Below, in pieces: positions 20,016-30,831 of a stretch of 64,000 bases of DNA. A program made the translations under genes and the position numbers. Location of the stretch: assembly GCA_013339765.2 (NCBI GenBank), contig CM023453.1, forward strand, positions 90,546,118 through 90,610,117. Reading direction: 5' to 3'. The number at the start of each line of letters is the position of its first letter. Position 1 is the stretch's first letter. The DNA is from Haemaphysalis longicornis. Its lineage: Eukaryota; Arthropoda; Arachnida; Ixodida; Ixodidae. The notes under the pieces were generated by a model. The model was given only the letters and a program-made list of their open reading frames with translations. It was not told the origin of the DNA and did no database searches.

Positions 20016-20142
20016 CTTGTTCTGGGCGTATAAAGGCAAGGGAAGCAGGAGGAGCGGCACCGCGATGACGAAGATGAGTGGCCAGGCCCTCCTCAAGTAG
20101 CTTTGCTTCGGTTTCTCCATCGGTACTACGATTCTTGGCCAC
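20016..20142 (-). CDS. SLC13/Indy-type carboxylate transporter, coding exon 1
   Basis: On the minus strand a splice acceptor (CCTTTCCTAATGCGTAG) ends at 20143, and translation likely starts at the ATG at 20120-20118, in good context (ACCGATGG). It gives 35 codons: MEKPKQSYLRR, a hydrophobic stretch VIAVPLLLLPLPLY, then AQNK. Family knowledge: SLC13 proteins begin with a short cytosolic tail and a first helix rich in TPLLLLPLPL, followed by CAYV. AQNK joined to exon 2 (AGLCAYAM) fits exactly and in phase. The exon ends AACAAG followed by GCAAGG, so the donor would be GC rather than GT. An untranslated exon should lie upstream (to the right); I cannot locate it. An upstream in-frame ATG at 20150-20148 falls in the putative intron. 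Confidence 0.85.
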
Positions 20143-21639
20143 CTACGCATTAGGAAAGGAACAATAGATATCACTCCTGAGAACACGCGCAGACTACATT
20201 ATTATAAGTCTGCATACCGAGGCCGAAGTGCAAAAGCAGAGTTTATGCATTTTAAAGTCACTGCTGAACCGTCAACGAAGGGGATTCAAAAACAACTTCG
20301 ACCAATATCTAGTAAGCCGAAAAAAGCTCGGACACTTGGTGAGCTGATTGCTTGCGAGTAAATTGAATTGCAAAATGAACAAACGCAAGTTTCTTCAAAG
20401 AGAACAGCAGCACTGAATGATCAGAGGCCTGTAGCTTGTCTAAAGCTGTTATCAACAAAATGATTAGGGATCTATTGTGCAGTGCGCAACCTGAGCGACT
20501 ATTAAAGGCGTAGAGCTACGAGCAAGGTCGTTCGACTTGGTATCACAGTTGAAGAAAAAAACTGCTGCACTTGATCTCGTTTCCATAGAATAACAATTTC
20601 GTGGCATGATCACAATGCTTTCAATGGCAAATCGTACCAGTCTATGGCAATTCCGCTACTTGCAAATGTCAATCTGTTCTTGAAAGCGGAGTAACCAACT
20701 GCTTTTCTAAACATTATGAGGGAATTGAAGTCGAAGATCGCCCGTTTTTTGTTCTCACATGTACCTTTGCGGCTGCGAATTCACAGAACGTACATACCAC
20801 AAACATTTGCGCTGTGAAAATTGAAAGATTACCTCATATGAATTCTATCTACTCAGGTCTTATCGGGCTCTCGTCACAATTGTATACCTGCATAATAACC
20901 TCTGTGTGGCTGTACATGCGTCGAAACCAGCCGCAAACGCGCGCGAAGGTGATGAACTGTGTTATCACTTTATACATCTTTGGGCAGTTCTGGAAGTTCA
21001 TGATACATTCTGCTGGCGATAACAACTAAGTGATGAAAAAAAAACAGGCGGCGATTACGATACGGCTTAATGCGAAATTTGTGGGCCGCGCGAAGTTCAC
21101 ACTTCTCGGCCAAGGCGCATAGCTGCTCAGTCTGTCTCACGAAGTTATCGCGTGATCAGCGAACGCACGGCGGCGCGCGATACTCTGCCGTTATCTCACC
21201 GCGGGTCGGCGCAGTGGAGGATGCTGTGTTCAATCGTGTTTGAACCTCCCGCGCACATGTCACGTGTTTCGTACGAGCCACGCAACGAGGATGACGAAGC
21301 ACACGCAGGGCCAATGAACATGCAGCACGCAGCTTGCGCTGAACTTTTGTGCTTTTCACGTACTTGAAAAAACAAGACGCTTGCTTTTATGGATGCCTGG
21401 TTTCGCGTTTCCTTTCTCGGGCGCCACTCAACGCGAGGGCGGTTTTCACATGCGTCTGGCGTGGGCCCAGCATGTTTCCCTCCCCCTCACACTTTCGTAG
21501 GAGCGTCTCGCGCCGCGTCGACAAACCGCCATTCCCTTCACAAATTCGCGACACTCCCTACCCCTATTTTATGTCAGTCTTCTGGGTTTACAACGTTTAC
21601 ATCGTTTACAACGCCGTCGAAGCCGCCGAACCACAGTAG
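20143..21639. other. no gene seen (SLC13 upstream intron or promoter side)
   Basis: Should contain the 5' UTR exon or promoter of the SLC13 gene, but no motif lets me place it. Small frames here are unsupported. Confidence 0.4.
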
Positions 21640-22345
21640 CAGACGCATAAGAGCTGCGCACTAGTAATGTGTGGTATTCGTTTTACAGTCCCAGCACGGC
21701 CAAAGCACAGAAAGAAACTGCCTGCATGCCAGACGAAAACGGCTTTAACGCTGCCTTCATGGTCAACATGTCGCAAGAGCAAATTTGTGCGAAAATGGTC
21801 TTTACAGCATCGACTTTTATTCCTCTCAGTTTTAGCTACCGTAAAAATGCAAAATTTATTTAAGGTAGTGAAACTTCTACCGGTTATACAAATCAGGTAC
21901 CGTGCGACGAATGTAAAACGCAAGCACACACCACTAGCTAGGCGCAGGAAAGGAATAAATAATGTCCGGCTCAGAAACTTTTCTCCCACCGCAACAGGAA
22001 CGTTTCTTTCCTCATTTTGTTTTTACTGCATTGTAGCACCATTCATGGTGCCACCTAGAAAAATTGCTTCTGCGAAATAATGTGTGCTAAGGGCACTTAG
22101 CTCGAACAGCTTTCTCGTGATCGATTCTTTGGTTGGGCAATCCCAGACTACGGGTATGTGCTACTCTGAGGTACGCCACACTTTTCTAGAATACCCGTAG
22201 CAACTTTCGAGTGCGCAGTCCGTAGGCCTAACGTTTGGGTTGGGGTGCTTGGCGCGGATCAGTACCTGCTACTTGGCGTCCGCTTCGACCATGTCGCAGC
22301 ACGAAAGGAATCAATAATGTTCGGCTCAGGGAATTTCTACGCACC
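21640..22345 (+). repeat. dispersed repeat modules
   Basis: Shared blocks recur: AGGAATAAATAATGTCCGGC (21954) and GGAATCAATAATGTTCGGC (22306); AATAATGTGTGCTAAGGGC (22077 and 23416); and a module with GATTCTTTGGTTGGGCAATC (22122) through CCGTAGGCCTAACG (22220), matching 24335-24450. These are parts of one family of non-coding repeats, in pieces. Confidence 0.5.
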
Positions 22346-22399
22346 GAAAAATTAACATTTTATTGCGTAACACTCTTTACCGAGTACCCCCACAGCCAA

Positions 22400-23280
22400 G
22401 TCCATGTAACGCCCTACATTTCCACAAATTGCAGATATCGCGGAAGTTCCACCTGCAATCCCTGTAATAGCGTAAATGAAGACAACTGGTCGCACGAAGT
22501 TTTGAAAAACTAAAAAATAAAAATTTTATAAAAATACGCAATGGCGAAACGCGTCCCGCCCTGAATTTCCACAATAATGCAGATGTCGCGAAATTTCTAC
22601 CTGTAATCGTTATAACGTCGTAAGCGGAGATAACTGGTGGAAAGAAATTTTGGAGAAAACCAATATATAAAATAATTACTGAAAATGGCGAATGGTGTAA
22701 CGCCCTGCATTACCACAATAATGCACATTTCGCGGAAGTTCCAAACGCAATCGTCAGAACAGCATAAATGGAGATAATCGGTCGGACGAAATTTTGAAAA
22801 ATGCAAAAATAAAAAAATATATGAAAAATACAAAAAGTGCTAAAACGTATAATGCATGCAATTTCCACAATAATGCAGATTTCGCAAAAGTTCCTGTATC
22901 CTTTGTAATAGCGTAAATCGGCATAATTGGTCGAACGAAATTTCGGAAAACTAAGAAATTAGAAAAATATTTAAATATTACGGAAACTATAAAAATGTAT
23001 AACGTATGACATTTTCACAATAATGCAAATTTCGCGAAAGTTTTACCTGTAATCGTTATAATAGCGTAAATGGACATAATCGGTCAAACAAAAGTTTGAA
23101 AAACAATAAAAAATAGAAAAATTTAAAATATTTACGGAAAATGGCGAAACGTGTAAAGCTCTCTATTTCCACAATAATGAACATTCCGTGAAACTTTCAC
23201 GTGTAATTGTTATAATGGCGTAATTGGAGATAATTAGTCGAACAGGATTTAGAAAAAAATTGGCTTGAAAGAACTTACAC
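22400..23280. repeat. satellite-like tandem array, ~150-bp period, six units
   Basis: Each unit contains TTTCCACAATAATGCAGAT, then a TCGCGGAAGTTCC-type segment, CTGTAATNGTTATAATAGCG, TAAATGGAGATAATCGGTCG and an A/T-rich AAAAATAAAAA end. Unit starts are near 22419, 22565, 22710, 22862, 23012 and 23166. Units are well diverged. The array is flanked on both sides by related repeat modules. Confidence 0.75.
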
Positions 23281-24299
23281 TCAAGACAGGCGCATAAGAA
23301 TGCTACACATTAGTAGGTAATTCAATAAATTTTTGCAGAATTTTGTTTCCTGATTTTGTTTTTACTGCATTTTTGGACCGCTCATGATTCCCCCTAGTAA
23401 AACTGCTTATCCGAAATAATGTGTGCTAAGGGCGCTTACTTTGAACAGCTAATTAACTGAAGATGCTTCGAAAGCAAGTGGAAGAGCTGTCCACGAGTTG
23501 TTTGACGTTATCCTACATCGTCTTATCATGTGGCTTAAACCACGGATACAGACAATGATTGCTTCCTAACAGGTCACTCTCAAGCCTGAGACGTTCCTTA
23601 GTGGAAGGGATAGACGAGACTGCATGACCCTTAATCATACACCGCGCTCGAGGAAGCAGTGCCGCATCCTCAGCGAGGGACTGGCCAGCGCTAGAGTAAG
23701 GCAGTACAATTACATTCTTCTTAGAGCAGGTCGGCACTCTCTATATTGAAACTGAGCACATAATTCCTCTATCAGGATTAAGGGTAGAAGACCTGAACAA
23801 TATGGGAAAAGCGAGAAGTTCTAATACGATGTGTTACCTGCTTCACGTGCGAATAGTGTCAGGAAGTACCGGGTCACGTTGAAAGTTGGCCCTGCTTCCA
23901 AGGTCGTCCGCTTTCCGCACAGGGTGAAGAATGCTGGAATGGAACGCGCTCAGCTCTTCTTCTTCGGAGAAACGGGGACACACGGCTTTGGAGACACGGC
24001 TATGGCGTCAGCGTCACGAGGTCATCGGCGCGTGCAGGCCCCTTCTTCATCGTCTTAGGTGGTGGTGGTTGCCCGAAAAATGACGCATACCCACTTAGGG
24101 GGATTGGCCAAGAAGAGTTATGTTTTCATTACAATCAATCAAGTGTTTAGAGCACATGCTCCACGCGAGTGCCATTAAACCCCGTTTCTACTTCATCCCT
24201 AACGTGGGTACGCCCACAAAAGGAGGAACAAGGCTGACAACGCTGATGGAGATGACGGAGGTTGTGTAAGGGAATCAAAAATAGTGCACCCGTCTGTCT
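23281..24299. other. repeat module then unassigned DNA
   Basis: 23285-23450 repeats parts of 21640-22100. The rest has frames of 60-75 residues (23513-23737 minus, 23831-24058 plus) with no recognisable motif. Confidence 0.4.
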
Positions 24300-24540
24300 A
24301 AAGACGACGATGACGGAACGCGAAGCTTTCTCGTAATGGATTCTTTGATCTGCCGCACTTCGCGTATGTGTTACTCCGGAGGTACGCGCCACTTTTCTAG
24401 AATAACCCACAGCAATTCTCGGGCGTGCGCACCGTAGGCCTAACGGTTGGGTTGAGGGTGGATGGCCCGAATCGGTACCTGCTACTTGGCGTTCCATTCA
24501 GCCATGTCAAAATGGAGCAATTGTATAGACGCCGGCTTCA
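24300..24540 (+). repeat. dispersed repeat module (relative of 22100-22330)
   Basis: GGAACGCGAAGCTTTCTCG, GGATTCTTTGATCTGCC, GGTACGCGCCACTTTTCTAG, CCGTAGGCCTAACGG and GGTACCTGCTACTTGGCG follow the same order as in the 22.1-kb module and, in part, the modules at 3.6-4.08 kb. Confidence 0.6.
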
Positions 24541-24837
24541 TGGCGCGAAGAACCCAGGTTTGATTCTGGCCGCAGAAAGCGTTTTTTTTTCTTTCACTTC
24601 CTCCACAATCATTCATCATTATCAGACAAAGTTGGCTTTTATGCATTGCGTATTGGCGTGCATGGGCATCAGTGAGAACGCAAAAGCTTCGTTTTAATAG
24701 CCTGTACTCTTAAGAACAGAGTGTACAGAGCTAAGTGCACTACGCTTGCTCGCAACCCAGTTGTTGTTGATGATGATGATGATTGATGATGATTTCTTCA
24801 CAGCATTTGACGTGTACCTACAAGGGAGTACTGAGAA

Positions 24838-24847
24838 GCGCTAAAGA

Positions 24848-24889
<42 letters not shown>

Positions 24890-25260
24890 ACTTTTATTAT
24901 AGCCACGATTACTGAGGATTGGTGGCGACTGGGCGCCGGCCAGCCGCGACTGCGGCAGCTCTGCGTACCAGGGCCTCTTGCACCTCCTCTCTAGGACTAC
25001 CTGGCGCCTCTCTCCATAACTCGCTGCTGGAGATTTGAGGGAAGGGGTCGTGAGGGCAAGCCCACATGGAGTGTTCCAGAGTGGCACGTTGACCGCATTT
25101 AAGAGAATTTGGGCGACGGGACTGAATAGGGGTTTATGTTATATAGACGAGCTCTGCATGGGATCATCATCATCGTGCAGAGGCGATCGGACGTGCTCCA
25201 CATCGGCTCCGCAAATTATGCGAATTTTCGGCGGACTAGCCTGCTCCAGTGAGTCCCAAT
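24838..25260 (-). mobile_element. LINE 3' end fragment with (CT)n tail
   Basis: The minus strand ends with an AATAAAAGTTCTACT block and a (CT)n tail (24853-24887 on the plus strand as GA repeats), like the tail of the I-type LINE at 30.75 kb. Upstream the reading WNTPCGLALTTPSLKSPAAS and neighbouring frames resemble the cysteine-poor C-terminal end of such a LINE's ORF2, with stops. It lies head-to-head against the 5' end of the complete element on the plus strand. Confidence 0.55.
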
Positions 25261-25440
25261 CTTTACATATGTGTTAGGCTTCGTTTACGGAACCTGCTGA
25301 TACCACATTTCGGTGCGTCTCAGCATTTTTCGAGGATTTACGCGACTTTACTGCTCTACGGCGGCGCCGCCTCGCTAAGCCTACCTTAGGCCTAGCTCGA
25401 GCTCGGCACCCGGCCACGCCGGCGGCGGCCGCTAGGCCTA

Positions 25441-26931
25441 ATGCCGACCAACCCCGTCACCACCAACGCATCGGACGAGATGGCTACCGCTATGGAGACG
25501 AATTCCGAACAAGAAGAAGCTACACCACAAATACAGCTCGACCGTTCTGCCGGCCGAACAGCCGTCGTCGTGCGGGGAGAGGACTCCTCGCCACACGACA
25601 ACGCGGGCTGGGCTATCCAACGGCGACGACCGCAACCGCAGCGGCGAGACGCTCTACAGACCTCAGCCTCCGGTGAGTCTGCCAACAAGGCACCCAAATC
25701 TGCACCTACCCGGGCGCACTACGCCAGACAAGTTACTGCAACCCTAACGAAGGCTGCCCGCATGCCGAGCAACATCCCGCGCAGCGAGTACAAGATCATT
25801 ATTCGACCACGAGGCGGCCTACATACCGGTCGAGTAAAGGCGACAGAACTCATGGCTGCTGTAATGGCGGCAACGGGAATCGCAAGAGAAGAGGCCATGC
25901 GAGACACCATATGTCCAAACGTAGCTCAGAATATCATCGTAATGAGCACTCCTGACGAGCGGCGAGCGGTGCAATATGCCCAACTCCGCGCCCTTACAGT
26001 CGGTGACCAAGTGCAAGAAGTATACGCTTACCACGCAGCGCCGGACGACACGGCAAAGGGAGTGATTCGGAATATCTCCACCGAGGACTCCCCCGAGGAA
26101 CTTAGGGCAAACATCGTAAACGAATACAACCCAACGGCGGTCGACGCGCACAGAATTGGCAATTCGACCGCGGTGATTGTGCTATTTCAAGGCACGAAAG
26201 TGCCTTCGACAGTCAAGTACGGCGCTGTGCTGGTCAGGTGTAGCCTTTACAGGCAACACCATGAGGTATGCACAACGTGCGGAAAGATCGGGCATCGCAG
26301 GGACGTGTGTCCGCAGCCGCACGCGAGAGTGTGCTTCGCGTGCGGGAAGGCAAACCCGGGCGAGCACCACGAAAATGAGTGCAAACCACACTGTAAACTG
26401 TGCGGAGGGCCCCACCCTACCGGCACAGCGGGCTGTGTTAACAAATTTAAGACGCCATATTTGGTGAAGAAGCGGCAATGGAACCGCAGGAACGCCACGA
26501 CGCCACAGAGGGAGAGGATTCCTAGAAAGGACGATCACAGCTTCCTGCCACTCAGCCCCCAGCAACAACGCGGGCGCAGCCACAGCCGCGAGCGACAACA
26601 GCGCTCCGCGAGCCGCTCCGCCAGCCGGGGCACGCGTGCAAGGAGCCGAAACAGGAGAGGAGGGGCTACGTCACAGTCGCGTGAGCGTGTGGCGTGGGCT
26701 GAAGTCGTCAGAGCACCCTCTGCTCGCGCTAGATCCAAGACGCCTCAGAAGCGCCGGGAGCAGTCAACACAGCGGACCAAAACAATGAAAGATCTACGAG
26801 AGGAAATCGCAGCCCTCAAGGCCGAGAACACGAGACAGCCAACGACTCGACGAAGCCGTAAGACTCTTGGGCAACCATCAAGCACAACGAGAACGGTCAC
26901 CGCAGCAAACACCGGCCCAACCACAGTGTGA
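25441..26931 (+). CDS. I-type LINE ORF1 (gag-like RNA-binding protein)
   Basis: An uninterrupted 496-codon frame begins MPTNPVTTNASDEM. Residues about 105-275 should hold an RRM-like fold by family analogy (this I infer only from position). Then come three cysteine knuckles: CTTCGKIGHRRDVC (about 278-291), CFACGKANPGEHHENEC (about 298-314) and CKLCGGPHPTGTAGC (about 318-332). An Arg/Ser-rich stretch (RSHSRERQQRSASRSASRG) and a region with EEIAALKAEN, a possible short coiled coil, follow. Such proteins bind LINE RNA and form the RNP. Being intact while ORF2 is broken, it could still be translated, though transcription is unknown. The frame at 26928-27398 overlaps the ORF1 end in a second frame and is probably not an independent gene. 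Confidence 0.85.
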   Translation: MPTNPVTTNASDEMATAMETNSEQEEATPQIQLDRSAGRTAVVVRGEDSSPHDNAGWAIQRRRPQPQRRDALQTSASGESANKAPKSAPTRAHYARQVTATLTKAARMPSNIPRSEYKIIIRPRGGLHTGRVKATELMAAVMAATGIAREEAMRDTICPNVAQNIIVMSTPDERRAVQYAQLRALTVGDQVQEVYAYHAAPDDTAKGVIRNISTEDSPEELRANIVNEYNPTAVDAHRIGNSTAVIVLFQGTKVPSTVKYGAVLVRCSLYRQHHEVCTTCGKIGHRRDVCPQPHARVCFACGKANPGEHHENECKPHCKLCGGPHPTGTAGCVNKFKTPYLVKKRQWNRRNATTPQRERIPRKDDHSFLPLSPQQQRGRSHSRERQQRSASRSASRGTRARSRNRRGGATSQSRERVAWAEVVRAPSARARSKTPQKRREQSTQRTKTMKDLREEIAALKAENTRQPTTRRSRKTLGQPSSTTRTVTAANTGPTTV

Positions 26932-27379
26932 GCAAGGACGGGTTCCGCTTCCCCCCGTCGCTTACGCCACGACAACCACCGACGACGCAAACACCGGCAA
27001 GCTCACAACCAACGACGCAGGCGCCACAGCCCAGGGAGAGGACCGCAAGCCCACCACCCTCCGAGACCGCCAGCCCACCACCACCACCCTCCGAGACCGC
27101 CATGGAGGACCAAGAAGAGGAATCCCCACGAACGAGAGATGAAGAGCAGGAATCGCGAACCCAAGGGAGTATCAGTGCTGCTGTCCGGCTACGACGCTGC
27201 ACCGAAAGAATAGACCGACTAGAGAAGAGGGTCGACGCACTCGAGCATCGCATGAACGCTCGGTTCGCGGCAGTAGAGCGCCGACTCGAGGCGTTACAAG
27301 AATTTCTCTATAGAAAGCTTGGCCGCGACGACAACGTGGCAGAAGATCGCACCCAAACCGCTCAACCAAAGACATCGCT

Positions 27380-28996
27380 ATGGCCCGAGCACCAATAACA
27401 AGCCCGGGCCTGAAGATCTGGCACTGGAACGCCAACGGGTTTCAGTGCAGAAAAGCAGTGCTACAACAACATCTGCAAGGCCTCGAAAAGCCTCCGGACG
27501 TCATAATGATCCAGGAAACCCACACCGAAAGTCCACCGACCCTCCCGGGTTACCGAACACACGCGAGCCCCCCGAGCGCGAGGGACTGCGGTAAGGGAAC
27601 TGCGCAAGGGGTATGCACCTTCATAAAGAAAGGACTTACTTTCATCTAGCACGAGAACTTCCTCGGACGCAGCACCATCGAACAATGTGCGACCGAGGTG
27701 ATACTAGGCAAGAAGAAGAAGGAATCCTTCCTCCTCATCAACATTTACAGTAATCCAGCGCACAGGCACCAAAAGTTCAAGACTCTCCTGCACAAAGCAC
27801 TACGCACAGCGCCACACGACACAATCGCAATATGCGGGGACTTCAACGCGCCGCACAAAGAGCTCGGCTACAACCGCACCACAGTCAAAGGAAGGGACCT
27901 ACTGGACGAGGCGGCCGACGCAGGCTTCACCCTCCACACAGATCCAGCGGACCCCAGCCGAATAGGAACTTCTGTCACACGAGACACAAACCCGGATCTG
28001 GCTTTTGTCTGAACAGCGGCAACGGCCAGGAGGGGTGTCACCTGGAGGAACACGGGGTACAACTTGGGCAGCGACCACTTCATCGTCGAATTGGACCTGC
28101 CAGCCTCCGCCCCTGTTACCAACGAACATCGACGCAAGCACAAGCTCACCGACTGGGCTCGTTTCAGATCGGAGTTTCTGGAGCCGCAGCGAGAGATCGA
28201 GGACATCGAGAAATGGTCGGCAGCCATAGTGCAGGCAACCTCGGACGCGACCACAGAAGTGGAAACGGACGAGAGCGTGCAGCAAGTCGACAGTCGCCTG
28301 GCCCATATGATAGAGGCCAGACAGTCCCTACAGCGGCGATGGAGACGACAGCGCCACAACCGCACACTACGCAAGAGAGTGGCGGAGCTCGGACGAGCTA
28401 TTGAAAAACACAGCCGCGAGCTCTGCGCCCAGCAATGGCATGCCGCTTGTAGTGAGGCAGACGGACAACTCCACAAGGGACGGACCTGGACGCTGCTCCG
28501 CCATCTCCTCGATGAAACGAAGACAAAAGGGTACCAACAACACAGACTGGCACAAATCATGCACGCCACCACCAAGGAACTAGGGCAGGAGGAGACGTGC
28601 AAACGGATAAACGCACGTTATCTACCGAGTACCCCAAGTGAAAGCCATGGCGATTACCAGGGAACGCAAAACCCAGCCCTCGATCGCGACATCGAAGAAT
28701 GGGAGGTACGGGCAGCGCTACAGAGCCTCAATTGCAAATCTGCGGCTGGCCCGGACCGAGTAACTAACAAGGCTCTGCGGAACCTCAGCGATGGGGCCGT
28801 CACGGCTCTCACGGGGTACTTCAACCGCTGTTGGCGCGCAGGGGCGATACCACGACAATGGAAGACAGCCAAGACAATCGCCGCTGCTTTTCAACCTTGT
28901 GATGATCGGTGTAGCCGAGCGGCTCTCGGAGATCCCGGAGGTCCGATACACCATCTACGCAGACGACATTACCCTGTGGGTTCCCGGGGGCAGTGA
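27380..28996 (+). pseudogene. I-type LINE ORF2, endonuclease and N-terminal RT
   Basis: One frame, broken by an in-frame TAG (27647-27649) and TGA (28010-28012), reads as an AP-type endonuclease: IWHWNANGFQCRK, MIQETHTE (catalytic Glu region), INIYSNP, AICGDFNAPH (Asp/Asn) and GSDHFIVELDL (the His motif). It is followed by a long helical linker and the start of reverse transcriptase (SLNCKSAAGPDRVTNKALRN, then WRAGAIPRQWKTAKTI). At about 28880 the reading changes abruptly and the middle of the reverse transcriptase is missing. The enzyme would nick target DNA and prime reverse transcription; this copy cannot. Overlapping frames (27832-28404, 27868-28602 minus) are shadows. Confidence 0.85.
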
Positions 28997-30313
28997 TGGC
29001 CACATTGAAACAACACTACAGACTGCAGTATATGTCATCGAAAAACCACCTGGCGAACACCGGGCCTGAGATGCTCCCCGCAGAAATCTGAACTGCTCAT
29101 CATCCCACCACCAGGCAGGTACCGCAAGAAGGCGGAGGAAGAGTCTACGAAAATCACGATACGCACGAGAGACGGAACTGTCATCCCCAAAGTGCAAACC
29201 CTTCGCGTCCTCGGCATGACCCTCGAAGCGAGCCGGAGCAACGGAACCACGGTCGACCGCATCACCACGAAATTGGGAATTGCCACCCGCCTTATCAAAC
29301 GAATAACAACAAGGCATCACGGGATGAAGGAGGCCAGCCTCTTGCGACTGATACAATCATTCGCCATGAGTCACGTGGCCTACGTAGGGGCCTTCCACCA
29401 GTGGAAGAAGCACGAGAGCGACAGAATCAACGCAGCAATACGAAAGACATACAAGGCCGCTCTGGGACTACTGAACAGCACCAGCACCGACCGGCTACTG
29501 GAGCTGGGCCTCCACAACACCCTGGAGGAGATTAGCGAGGCCCAAAGAATGGCCCAGCTTGAACGCCTTTCGACCATACGTACAGGCAGAAGAATACTCG
29601 AGCGGCTGGGCCTCGGACCAAAGACGGAAACACACAAGGCAAGGGGTCTCCCTCTGGAAACGCTACAACGCCTCAAGATACTCCCATTGCCCCGCAACGT
29701 CCATCCCGACTACAACCCAGGACGCCGAGCGGCCAGGGCCCGAGCCCTCACCGAGACGCACGCAAACGACACGGGCGCCATCTACGTGGATGTAGCCAAA
29801 TACCCCGACAGACCAGACACCTACGCAACAGTGGCGGTGAGAGCCACCACCGGAGAAGTGTACAGTGCGTGTAGTGTTCGCGTACCGTCTGCTCAGCAGG
29901 CGGAAGAAGTGGCGATCGCACTCGCGCTAACGAACCCGCAATGTACAACAATACTGAGCGATTCGCGCTCGGCCATCGCGAACTTCGCCAAGGACAAAGT
30001 GTGTACAAGTGCAGTGCGCGTAGTGCAGTGTTGTGCAGTGAACAGTGAATCGGTGCCGGCTACCCACATCCGTTGGTTTCCGGCGCACATGAACGGTAGC
30101 ACCGACGGCAGCGGCCACCCTAACCGCAACGAGACAGCGGACGCCGCCGCGCGCGCACTTACCAACCGCGCGGCGCCCCCCCCGCATCTCTCAGGCGGAA
30201 AGGCAGCAGGACTCAGACCAGGAACCCCTCGTGACTTACGCCGAAATACTACAGTGGTACCGCCTCGGCAGACAGCTTCGGCCGCCCCCACACCCCAAGC
30301 TCACCAGGGCTGA
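28890..30313 (+). pseudogene. I-type LINE ORF2, RT motif C to RNase H
   Basis: After the deletion the sequence resumes LFNLVMIGVAERLSEIPEVR, then the motif C YADDITLW (YADD at 28956-28967). There is a frameshift near 29055. The frame from 29192 carries the thumb-like KLGIATRLIKRITTRHHGMK and an RNase H domain (about 29785-30160) with IYVDVAKY (Asp), AEEVAIALAL (Glu), ILSDSRSAIAN (Asp) and NETADAAARAL (Asp). The catalytic residues of RNase H seem present. Motifs A and B of the reverse transcriptase are absent. The reading moves one frame at about 30200. Confidence 0.82.
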
Positions 30314-30692
30314 AGCAGTGCTGTATAGACAATTGCAGACAAACTCTGTGATAACTCCGGTGCTGGCGCAATATGTGTGTCCAGAAGTGTACGAAAGTGT
30401 GCTGTGCAGTGTGTGCGCGAAAACGAACGCGACCTTGGCCCACCTACTGTGGGACTGTGAACTAAATCCAGTGGAGGCAACCGCCTCAACGCGTTGGCCG
30501 GACGATATCACAAGTGCTATGGACTCGTCTGACCACTATGTTCAACTCCGGGCAGTCCAGCGGCTCGAGGCTGCTCTTGCAGGGCAGAAGCGTAGGGAGG
30601 CGCCGACGGGAGGTCTGAGGGATCACACCCGACGACCCTCCGCGCGTCGACCTCGTAGACGCCCGCAAGGCGTTGTCTCGGGGACGACTTAG
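30231..30692 (+). pseudogene. I-type LINE ORF2, C-terminal end
   Basis: Continues ORF2 one frame over: TYAEILQWYRLGRQL, then VCPEVYESVLCSVCAKTNAT with LAHLLWDC, the C-terminal Cys/His region common in I-group LINEs, and a basic tail. The stop is 65 bp before the polyadenylation signal. Confidence 0.75.
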
Positions 30693-30831
30693 GAAACGTC
30701 AAGGAGGGGGCAGGCCCTGAGTGGCTCCCGCCCACCTCCCCCCGCAGGACAATTCAATAAAGTCTTTCTCTCTCTCTCTCTCTGGGAAAGAGTCCTTTTT
30801 CAACAGTCACCAATATTGGCTTTGGTGAGGC

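Larger units (their letters stand above)
25265..30785 (+). mobile_element. I-clade-type LINE with RNase H, internally deleted
   Basis: Plus-strand non-LTR element: a short GC-rich 5' UTR, ORF1 (25441-26931), ORF2 (from about 27380 to 30692, in pieces), and a 3' UTR with AATAAAG (30756-30762) running into a (CT)n tail. The order endonuclease, reverse transcriptase, RNase H, C-terminal cysteine region is that of I-group LINEs. ORF2 has two in-frame stops, a deletion of the reverse-transcriptase core near 28880 and further frameshifts near 29055 and 30200. ORF1 is intact. The exact 5' boundary is uncertain. Confidence 0.85.

Noticed and set aside
22400..23280. CRISPR-like array
   Set aside because: The units are contiguous ~150-bp diverged repeats without spacers, and the genome is eukaryotic.
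23513..23737. Transposase or Penelope-like reverse transcriptase fragment on the minus strand
   Set aside because: A vague resemblance only; no catalytic motif could be placed.
26928..27398. Separate 156-codon protein between LINE ORF1 and ORF2
   Set aside because: It has a readable coiled-coil-like end (ERIDRLEKRVDALEHRMNA) and is possibly the original ORF1 C-terminus after a frameshift at ~26930. I do not treat it as an independent gene.
27868..28602. 244-codon minus-strand frame inside LINE ORF2
   Set aside because: It is antisense to the well-supported endonuclease and linker, a GC-rich shadow frame.
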